Source of the DNA: Bryobacteraceae bacterium
Lineage (GTDB): Bacteria > Acidobacteriota > Terriglobia > Bryobacterales > Bryobacteraceae
Reading direction: 5' to 3'
Assembly: GCA_025928545.1 (NCBI GenBank)
Contig: JAICJH010000009.1
Span: 1 to 64,000, forward strand
DNA: 64,000 nucleotides
Shown here: in pieces, positions 41,571 through 48,286 of the stretch
Position numbering within the stretch: the stretch's first letter is position 1
Layout of the letters: every line of letters starts with the position of its first letter
Notes under the pieces: model-generated
Told to the model about the DNA's origin: nothing
The model's input: the letters and a program-made list of their open reading frames with translations, nothing else
Databases searched by the model: none
Program-made: the position numbers and the translations under genes

Positions 41571-41581
41571 CTTTCAGGCGC
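41563..41581. terminator. Hairpin holding both stop codons of DUF486 gene and arsM
   Basis: GCGCCTGA (41563-41570) and TCAGGCGC (41574-41581) form a perfect 8-bp stem with a 3-nt loop. The TGA of the plus-strand gene and the TCA (reverse TGA) of arsM lie symmetrically in the two arms. No U-tract follows, so termination efficiency is uncertain. Confidence 0.45.
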
Positions 41582-42425
41582 AGCAGGAAGGTCCGCAGCA
41601 GGAAGTTTTCGCAATCGGCTTGGCGGCGCGTATAAACGCGCTCATGAATTTGCCGTCCACCTGTGGCGCTATAGCGTCGACATCAATCCCCTGCCCCGAA
41701 AGAAACGTGCGGGCGTCTTCGATTCTGTAAATCCGGGTGGGTTCCACACCGATATCTTCGAAACCGGCGGACGACAATTTCGCGCGGTATTCGCTTTCTT
41801 CCAGCGCGCCTGCAACGCACCCTACCCAAAGTAAAACGCTTTCGCGGATTTCCGGAAGCATCGCCCCTGTGGTCACCACATCCGACACGGCCAGCCGTCC
41901 GCCGGGACGCAAGACGCGAAACGCCTCGCGAAGCACGCGGTCTTTATCTGCTGAAAGATTGATCACACAATTCGAAATGATCACATCGACGCTGTTGTCC
42001 GGCAGCGGAATATTCTCGATCTCTCCCCTGAGGAACTCGACGTTCTCGACTCCCGCTTTGCGCTTGTTGTCTTCGGCGAGCGCCAGCATTTCATCGGTCA
42101 TATCAAGTCCGTAGGCTTTGCCAGCGGGCCCCACGCGTTGAGCGGAAAGCAATACGTCGATGCCGCCGCCGGACCCCAGATCGAGTACCGTTTCGCCGGG
42201 CTTCAGTTCCGCCAGCGCCGTGGGATTGCCACAGCCAAGTGACGCAAGAACGGCTTCCTCCGGCAATTGCGAGGTTTGGCCGTGGCTGTAAAGATTGCTG
42301 GTGATCGGGTCGCAGCAGCCATCGAGCGCGGCAGCTGCCCCGCAGCACGAACTACCGCCTGTGGTGACACGGAGCGCAGCGGCGCCGTATTTCTCGCGAA
42401 CGACATCTCTGATTTCAGTGCTCAT
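41574..42425 (-). CDS. arsM: Arsenite methyltransferase
   Basis: A 283-residue SAM-dependent enzyme that methylates As(III). It has N-terminal Cys pairs (SSCCGAAAALDGCCDP), the SAM motif VLDLGSGGGIDVLLSA, the arsenic-binding Cys in IISNCVINLS, and the C-terminal CC tail (SCCGPSCCA). Start ATG 42425 overlaps the arsR stop. Two-gene arsR-arsM operon: arsenite sensing and detoxification by methylation. Confidence 0.95.
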   Translation of the reverse strand: MSTEIRDVVREKYGAAALRVTTGGSSCCGAAAALDGCCDPITSNLYSHGQTSQLPEEAVLASLGCGNPTALAELKPGETVLDLGSGGGIDVLLSAQRVGPAGKAYGLDMTDEMLALAEDNKRKAGVENVEFLRGEIENIPLPDNSVDVIISNCVINLSADKDRVLREAFRVLRPGGRLAVSDVVTTGAMLPEIRESVLLWVGCVAGALEESEYRAKLSSAGFEDIGVEPTRIYRIEDARTFLSGQGIDVDAIAPQVDGKFMSAFIRAAKPIAKTSCCGPSCCA

Positions 42426-42772
42426 ATTTTGCCTACCTTGAAAAGTGTTTTGACGGGTATCGCCTTATTGCGCGTGCAGCACTCGGCATAAAGGAATTCG
42501 AGCATTTCCTGGAGAATCGCAGTGTTGGCGCGATAACGCAGAAATGTGCCCTCGCGGGTTACATCGATGAGGCCTTCATTGCGCAGCTTATCCAGATGAT
42601 GGGAGAGATTGGAACCGGATAGGTCCAACTCTGTCTGGATCTCGCCGACCACCAGGCCATCGGGATGGGCGGAAAGAAGCAGCCGCAGGATGCGCAGCCG
42701 CTGTTCGCTGCCGATCGCCGCGAACATATCGGCAAAGCGCAGCGTCTGCTCCGAGCTATCAATCGGTTCCAT
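42422..42772 (-). CDS. arsR: ArsR family metalloregulator
   Basis: A 116-residue winged-helix repressor. MFAAIGSEQRLRILRLLL and GEIQTELDLSGSNLSHHLDKLRNEGLI form the ArsR helix-turn-helix, and a vicinal Cys pair (AECCTRN) near the C-terminus is the likely As(III) site, displaced from the usual CxC in helix 4. ATG 42772 lies inside the palindromic operator and 6 bp after the -10 box, which implies leaderless translation and direct autoregulation. First gene of arsRM. Confidence 0.93.
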   Translation of the reverse strand: MEPIDSSEQTLRFADMFAAIGSEQRLRILRLLLSAHPDGLVVGEIQTELDLSGSNLSHHLDKLRNEGLIDVTREGTFLRYRANTAILQEMLEFLYAECCTRNKAIPVKTLFKVGKI

Positions 42773-42796
42773 ATTTCCATCATAATGGAAATATGG
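42769..42796 (-). promoter_or_regulatory. ArsR operator palindrome
   Basis: Perfect 12-bp arms CCATATTTCCAT (42769-42780) and ATGGAAATATGG (42785-42796), spacer CATA. It covers the arsR start codon and the -10 box, a typical autorepression site. Confidence 0.82.
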
Positions 42797-42807
42797 AAGA
42801 ATAGCAA
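42779..42807 (-). promoter_or_regulatory. arsRM promoter
   Basis: Minus strand: -35 TTGCTA (42802-42807), 17-bp spacer, -10 TATGAT (42779-42784). The arsR ATG begins 6 bp after the -10, so the mRNA is leaderless. The palindrome overlaps the -10 and spacer. Confidence 0.7.
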
Positions 42808-42829
42808 GTGCTCGCCGCGAGCGCAGGAC

Positions 42830-45067
42830 TTACCGCACGTCGAACTGAATGACTTCGGTGAAAATCCGGCCTGTGGACGCTTCTCTGACGAGAATGCGGC
42901 AGACATAAGAGCCGGCTTCGAGCGTGAAATCCCCGCCATAGGTACTCGTCTGCGAACCCGTCGATACAGTCACGTTGTCACGCACCGTCGCAACCGGCAC
43001 TTCCGGCTGACCGGGCTGCCGCGTCTTCACCTGCGCGATGATATCCACCACGCCTGACAATGAATCGAGCGGCACCAGCAGCCTGGAACTCTCCCCTGCC
43101 GGATATACCGCCATGGAGGTATGCCTTGCCGGCAGCCCCGCCGAAACATGGGTCGCTAAGGCTGACGGCGTTTCCCTGCTTCCTGTCCCCGGCAGCAATG
43201 ACGTGTCGCTCGTAAGCATCCCCGCAACGACCGCCGGTGGCGGATAGGTGATGTCCATGTGCCACGCGTTCGTAGCGCCGCCTCCCCGAGTAAACCTGAA
43301 CTCGGCACTGCTGTGGAAGTTGTTGAGGTAGTTATAACGCCAGGTCTTCATCGCCGCGGAGTAGACGTCGCCTGAAGCACTGCCGCCCCCGGCACTATCG
43401 GGAGGGCCGTATTTCAGATACGTGCGGCTCATCGGGTTGCTCAGCGAACCGAATTCTGCCAGTACATAGGCTTTCCGGCGGTCGTATTCTTCCTGAGACA
43501 CTCCCGCTGGCAGTGGTGTCGACATGGCGCGCCCCGGTCCACCCCCGCGCGCATCGATCGGGAAAATAGCCACGTTAGCCAGTTGAGCGGCTTTAATCGC
43601 ATTCGTCATTTGGGCCTGGTTTTCCGCGCCGTATCCGGCGGAGTAATATCTCAACGCCTTCTTTTGGGGGAAGGCCGCCAACATCTTCGACACCACCGCG
43701 ATCAGCGAATACCGGTCGTCAGCCCCGGCCCCTCCGGACCGCCCCCCTGCGGCAAGTGCTTTTTGAACCCCTGCCGACAGAAGTGTGGTGTCGTTCGTGA
43801 AATCCTGCACCACCTCCACTCCTCCGTTGTCGCCGGTCGCCACCATGATGGAAATAAGTTCCTCCTGCGGGCGTTGATCCTGAACGAATGCAATTCCCGC
43901 CGCCTGGCTGCGCAATTGTTCGTCGGCGGTCATGCCACGCAGGTCGAACAGCATGGCGGTCAGCCGGCGGTCCTGAAATCTAGTCACAGGGGTGGCCTGC
44001 CCAATCGGGGCAATAGCCGCTGGAGTTGGATTCGATTGCGCGACAAGTCTTGCAGGCGCAGGTGCGGGAATCTCCTGCACCGGAACCGGTGCAGCCACGG
44101 GCGTCTGCGCATGAATACTCCCCACATGGCCGACACCAATCAGAATGCCAACGGCCACCGGACCAGCCACCGCGGCAAACGCGGCGGAGGCAAGCAGCAT
44201 CTTCTTCGCGCGATTCAGCGTCTCTCCACTTCGGTTCATCATGATTGCCTCGATTCTTCGCCTGATATTCGACCCCGTCACTCCCGACACACACACCAGT
44301 GGCGACTCCGCATAGAGCTTGCAGACGTTGAGAATCGCGTCCGCATACGTACGTGGTTGACTGCCCAGGCTCAGCACGTCTTCGTCGCACGCCCGCTCAC
44401 GCTCCTCGACGAGCCGCGCACCGATCCACCACACCAGTGGATGAAACCAGAAAACTGCTTCGACAATCATGTGCAGCATCGCAAACAGATTGTCGCGGCG
44501 GCGGACGTGACAGAGTTCATGCGCCAGAACAGCCTCCAGTTCGGACTGCGATAGCCGCGCCGTGATGCCTTCCGGCAACAGGAGCACTGGTTTCACCAAC
44601 CCAACTACACCCGGTTCCAGCAGTTCCGGTGATGAGCGGATGCCAACCGTCGCTTGAATGTCCAGCGGCGTACTGAAGCGAACAGCGTCGCGGACCCGCA
44701 ACCAAAGCCGCAACCGAATCGCGAGAATGGCCAGCAACCCACACGCCCACACAGCCAGAAGTCCTATCGGCATCCAGTCGATCGCTTTCGCCGCGGGCTG
44801 GTCGACAGATACTGTGCCGGAGAACGGCTCCGCTATGTACTCCACAGCGAACGCAACTGTGGCCACCTGGTGTGCGGCTGGTTTCCATTCAACCCGGCTG
44901 CCGAGATTTATCAGCAATGCAAACGGAACGAAAAATTTTAGCGACGCCGCAAACCACAGCCCAAACCGAACCTTGGCTCGGTTCTTCCGAAACACAAGTG
45001 TCAACAGTCCGGCCGCAGCCGCAAAAGCGGTCGACTGCCACAGATGGGTCATGAACACAGTAATCAT
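42830..45067 (-). CDS. M56 (BlaR1/MecR1-like) peptidase with large secreted C-terminal region
   Basis: A 745-residue protein. The first 320 residues form an M56 domain: four membrane segments around the zinc motif LEAVLAHELCHVRRRDN (HEXXH) with CDEDVLSLG downstream, then a last membrane segment (residues 290-312). The remaining 430 residues would be outside the membrane: a Pro/Ala linker, a VWFA-like region (LTAMLFDLRGM, ISIMVATGDNGGVEVVQDF, IFPIDARG), and a module with YLKYGPPDSAGGGS resembling GWxTD-type acidobacterial proteins. There is no penicillin-binding sensor. I infer a regulator that senses an envelope signal and inactivates BlaI. GTG/ATG overlap with blaI (ATGA, 45064-45067). Confidence 0.8.
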   Translation of the reverse strand: MITVFMTHLWQSTAFAAAAGLLTLVFRKNRAKVRFGLWFAASLKFFVPFALLINLGSRVEWKPAAHQVATVAFAVEYIAEPFSGTVSVDQPAAKAIDWMPIGLLAVWACGLLAILAIRLRLWLRVRDAVRFSTPLDIQATVGIRSSPELLEPGVVGLVKPVLLLPEGITARLSQSELEAVLAHELCHVRRRDNLFAMLHMIVEAVFWFHPLVWWIGARLVEERERACDEDVLSLGSQPRTYADAILNVCKLYAESPLVCVSGVTGSNIRRRIEAIMMNRSGETLNRAKKMLLASAAFAAVAGPVAVGILIGVGHVGSIHAQTPVAAPVPVQEIPAPAPARLVAQSNPTPAAIAPIGQATPVTRFQDRRLTAMLFDLRGMTADEQLRSQAAGIAFVQDQRPQEELISIMVATGDNGGVEVVQDFTNDTTLLSAGVQKALAAGGRSGGAGADDRYSLIAVVSKMLAAFPQKKALRYYSAGYGAENQAQMTNAIKAAQLANVAIFPIDARGGGPGRAMSTPLPAGVSQEEYDRRKAYVLAEFGSLSNPMSRTYLKYGPPDSAGGGSASGDVYSAAMKTWRYNYLNNFHSSAEFRFTRGGGATNAWHMDITYPPPAVVAGMLTSDTSLLPGTGSRETPSALATHVSAGLPARHTSMAVYPAGESSRLLVPLDSLSGVVDIIAQVKTRQPGQPEVPVATVRDNVTVSTGSQTSTYGGDFTLEAGSYVCRILVREASTGRIFTEVIQFDVR

Positions 45068-45447
45068 TTGGATTTACCCTGTGCATCCAGCTTCTTAATG
45101 GTCTTTTCGAGCTCGCGGACATCGTCCAGCGTCAGTTTCCCCGCCTCGGCTAACTGAGCCATCATGGGCTGTGCCTTGCCACCGAAGAAACTCAGGATCT
45201 CGTCGAGCAGTTTGTGCCGGGTCACATCCCGAGCCACAATCGGCTCGAAAATATCGGCATTGCTGATCTTGCGCACGCGCCGCAACGCCTTCTTCCCTTC
45301 CAGGCGATACACCGTCGTCTGGATCGTGGTGTACGCCGGCCGAGGTTCGGGAAAAGTCTCCTGTATCTCGCGGATGGAAGCCTTGCCATGCGCCCAGAGG
45401 GCTTCCAGAATCTGCAGTTCGAGCTTGCTAAGTTTGGGTCGCGGCAT
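45064..45447 (-). CDS. BlaI/MecI/CopY family repressor
   Basis: A 127-residue winged-helix repressor: KLELQILEALWAHGKASIREIQETFPEPRPAYTTIQTTVYRLEGKKALRRV is the BlaI DNA-binding domain, followed by the dimerisation helices. In this family the cognate M56 peptidase leads to cleavage of the repressor. AGGA lies 5 bases before ATG 45447. A palindromic operator and sigma-70 promoter lie directly upstream, so the pair is autoregulated. Confidence 0.94.
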   Translation of the reverse strand: MPRPKLSKLELQILEALWAHGKASIREIQETFPEPRPAYTTIQTTVYRLEGKKALRRVRKISNADIFEPIVARDVTRHKLLDEILSFFGGKAQPMMAQLAEAGKLTLDDVRELEKTIKKLDAQGKSK

Positions 45448-45470
45448 ATTATCCTACTACTTCACGACTG

Positions 45471-45500
45471 ATACTACTATTTAGTAGTAGGGCGAGTCAA
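45471..45500 (-). promoter_or_regulatory. Promoter and operator of blaI-M56 operon
   Basis: Minus strand: -35 TTGACT (45495-45500), 18-bp spacer, -10 TAGTAT (45471-45476). A perfect palindrome TACTACTA-tt-TAGTAGTA (45472-45489) covers the -10 and most of the spacer, as expected for a BlaI-type operator. A partial half-site CTACTAC lies at about 45454-45460. Confidence 0.78.
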
Positions 45501-45531
45501 GGGGTATTTTTTTGACGTTTTTGACGGATCT

Positions 45532-45566
45532 TATCGGCGTGCATCTGCGTGTATCGGCGGCCATAT
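45532..45566 (+). repeat. 35-bp intergenic repeat, copy 2
   Basis: TATCGGCGTGCATCTGCGTG followed by TATCGGCGGCCATA, upstream of mutS. Same orientation as copy 3 behind mutS; opposite to copy 1. Confidence 0.7.
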
Positions 45567-45584
45567 TTTTGGAAAGCATCCACC

Positions 45585-48197
45585 GTGGACAATAGAGGTT
45601 TGTCCGCCGAACTCTCCCCCGCCGAATCCGCCGCAACACCGCTGATGCGCCAGTATCACGCGCTGAAGCAACAGGTACCGAATGCCCTCCTCATGTTTCG
45701 CCTGGGAGATTTCTACGAGCTCTTTTTCGAAGACGCCGTGACCGCCGCGCGAGAACTGGAAATCACACTCACTGCACGCAACAAGGAGAAGGGTCAGGCG
45801 ATCCCCATGTGCGGGGTACCCTATCACGCGGCAGAAGGCTACATCGCACGCCTCATCGGCAAAGGCTATCGCGTGGCCATCTGCGACCAGATGGAAGCTG
45901 CCGTCGCCGGCAAGAAGCTCGTCCGCCGTGAAGTCACGCGCATCGTGACGCCCGGCACGGCAACCGACGCGCATCTTCTCCGCTCGCACGAAAACAACTA
46001 TCTCGCCGCAATTGCACGTATCGGCGTCCGTGCGGGAGTCGCGTACGTCGATGTCTCAACCGGCGAATTTCGCGCTACCGAAGTCGCCACAGACGACGTA
46101 CCGGGATTGCTCGAAAGCATTGGGGCACGCGAAGTCCTCGTCGCTGCCGAGCATTCACTCTTCCCGCAGCAGGATCAGAAACGCTGGATCGCAACCGAAC
46201 TCGAAGACTGGGTCTTTACCTCAGACTACGGCGACCGCATTTTGCGTGAGCACTTTCGCCTGCATTCGCTCGATGGTTGCGGCCTCGCCGGACGCAATGC
46301 CGCTGTGGGCGCCGCCGGAGCCGTCCTCCACTACCTGCGCGACACGCAGCGCGCCGCGCTCGATCATCTCGACCCGCCCCGCCATTTCGATCGCGCCGAG
46401 AACATGGTGCTCGACGCCGTCACCGTGCGCAATCTGGAATTACTCGAGCCAATTTTTTCCTCTGGCGGCAGCGACAACAGCTCCACGCTGATCTCCATCC
46501 TGGACCAGACAGCTACCGGGATGGGAGGCCGCCTCATGCGCCAGCGCCTGCTCCGTCCCTCCCTCGATCACACCGAAATCGAAGCCCGGCTCGACGCCGT
46601 GGGCGATCTTGTCAGCGAAACTATCTTGCGCTCCGAATTGCGCAAACAGCTCGCGCCCGTTCTCGATATCGAGCGCCTTCTCGCCAAAGTCATGATCGCC
46701 AGCGCCGGTCCCCGCGATCTGCACGCCCTCGGCCGCTCGCTGGAACAGATGCCGAAGCTCGCGGATTCAGTGCGAATGGCCTCGAAGGCACTCTCCGCAC
46801 GCCTGATCGACACCTTTGGCCGGCTCGATTCCGTTCCTGAAGTGAGCGGTCCCATCGTAAACGCACTCTCCGACCTGCCTCCCATCAACATCAGCGATGG
46901 CGCAACGGTTCGCCCCGGCTATGATCCTGAACTCGACGAATTGCGCGATCTCAGCCAGAACGGCCGCCAGTTCGTAGCCCAGATTGAAACCCGCGAGCGC
47001 GAACGCACGGGGATCGCATCGCTCAAAGTCCGCTTCAATAACGTCTTCGGTTATTACATCGAGATTTCGAAAGCCAATCAGCATCTCGCACCCTCCGATT
47101 ACGAGCGCAAACAAACTCTCGTGAACGCCGAGCGGTTCACAACTCCCGAACTGAAGGAATACGAACACAAGATTCTTTCCGCGGAAGAGAAGATTCTCGA
47201 AATCGAGAAGCGCATCTTCAACCAGCTGAGGCAACAGACCGCCGACCAGGCCCAGCGCATCCGCGCCACAGCCACCGCCGTTGCCGAACTCGATGTGGCC
47301 GCCGCACTGGCGCAGGTAGCTGCGGAAAATCGCTATACCCGGCCGGCGTTCTCGCCCGATGGCGAAATGCAGATCGCAGCCGGACGTCATCCCGTGATCG
47401 AGAAACTGGCCGGCGAAGAAGCGGGCCGCTTCATTCCGAATGACCTGTTTCTCAATAACGGCGCGGATCGCATTGCGCTCATCACCGGCCCCAACATGGG
47501 CGGCAAGAGCACCTATCTTCGCCAGGCGGCGCTGATTGTGGTCATGGCGCAGATGGGGTCCTGGGTCCCGGCAACCGCGGCTTCCCTGCCCCTGATCGAC
47601 CGCGTCTTCACCCGCATCGGCGCATCCGACAATCTTGCGCGTGGCCGTTCCACCTTCATGGTCGAGATGACCGAGACGGCCGTAATCCTCAATACCGCGA
47701 CTCCGCGCAGCTTCATTATTCTGGATGAAATCGGCCGCGGCACCGCGACTTACGATGGCCTCTCGCTGGCGTGGGCAGTAGTCGAGCACATCTCGGCGAG
47801 CACCGGCGCGAAGACTCTTTTCGCGACCCACTATCACGAACTCACCGAACTGGCCGGACAACTCGATGGAGTTCGCAACCTCAGTGTCAGCGTGAAAGAG
47901 GCTGGCGACCGCATCATCTTTCTGCACAAAGTTGAACCCGGCAAAGCGGACCGCAGTTACGGAATCGAAGTGGCGCGCCTCGCGGGCTTACCCGCAACGG
48001 TCATCGAACGCGCCCGCGAAGTGCTCCGGCAACACGAGATCATGCCGCAACGCGAAATCTCAGCTCCAGTCCAGATCCGTCTTTTTGAGCCCGGCACGGA
48101 TGAACTGAAAGAAAAGATCCGTTCGCTGAAGATAGACGAAATGCGCCCGGTCGAAGCGCTGCGAATTCTGGAATCCCTGCAGCGAGAGATTACCTAG
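45585..48197 (+). CDS. mutS: DNA mismatch repair protein MutS
   Basis: A protein of about 870 residues. The mismatch-recognition domain has LLMFRLGDFYELFFEDA (Phe-x-Glu motif region), the clamp region includes KVRFNNVFGYYIEISKAN and ERFTTPELKEYEHKI, and the ATPase has Walker A ITGPNMGGKSTYLRQ, signature RGRSTFMVEMTETAVIL, Walker B SFIILDEIGRGTATYDG and TLFATHYHEL. It starts mismatch repair by binding mispaired bases. GTG 45585 is chosen, since the open frame upstream runs through the 35-bp repeat; TTG 45600 or ATG 45645 are alternatives. mutL is not in the window. Confidence 0.96.
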   Translation: MDNRGLSAELSPAESAATPLMRQYHALKQQVPNALLMFRLGDFYELFFEDAVTAARELEITLTARNKEKGQAIPMCGVPYHAAEGYIARLIGKGYRVAICDQMEAAVAGKKLVRREVTRIVTPGTATDAHLLRSHENNYLAAIARIGVRAGVAYVDVSTGEFRATEVATDDVPGLLESIGAREVLVAAEHSLFPQQDQKRWIATELEDWVFTSDYGDRILREHFRLHSLDGCGLAGRNAAVGAAGAVLHYLRDTQRAALDHLDPPRHFDRAENMVLDAVTVRNLELLEPIFSSGGSDNSSTLISILDQTATGMGGRLMRQRLLRPSLDHTEIEARLDAVGDLVSETILRSELRKQLAPVLDIERLLAKVMIASAGPRDLHALGRSLEQMPKLADSVRMASKALSARLIDTFGRLDSVPEVSGPIVNALSDLPPINISDGATVRPGYDPELDELRDLSQNGRQFVAQIETRERERTGIASLKVRFNNVFGYYIEISKANQHLAPSDYERKQTLVNAERFTTPELKEYEHKILSAEEKILEIEKRIFNQLRQQTADQAQRIRATATAVAELDVAAALAQVAAENRYTRPAFSPDGEMQIAAGRHPVIEKLAGEEAGRFIPNDLFLNNGADRIALITGPNMGGKSTYLRQAALIVVMAQMGSWVPATAASLPLIDRVFTRIGASDNLARGRSTFMVEMTETAVILNTATPRSFIILDEIGRGTATYDGLSLAWAVVEHISASTGAKTLFATHYHELTELAGQLDGVRNLSVSVKEAGDRIIFLHKVEPGKADRSYGIEVARLAGLPATVIERAREVLRQHEIMPQREISAPVQIRLFEPGTDELKEKIRSLKIDEMRPVEALRILESLQREIT

Positions 48198-48202
48198 CGC
48201 CC

Positions 48203-48236
48203 TTATCGGCGTCCATCGGCGTGAATCGGCGGCCAT
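48203..48236 (+). repeat. 35-bp intergenic repeat, copy 3
   Basis: TTATCGGCGTCCATCGGCGT then GAATCGGCGGCCAT, just behind the mutS stop. It differs from copy 2 at few positions. The 48198-48286 gap to ligD holds nothing else recognisable, apart from a CGCCGATA at 48261-48268 that could pair with the repeat. Confidence 0.7.
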
Positions 48237-48286
48237 TTGGTTTTTCCGCATCCAGGTCAGCGCCGATAGTGAGCATCCCTCGTGAT

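Noticed and set aside
46767..47927. 386-codon open frame on the minus strand inside mutS
   Set aside because: Antisense to conserved MutS clamp and ATPase motifs; no recognisable protein features.
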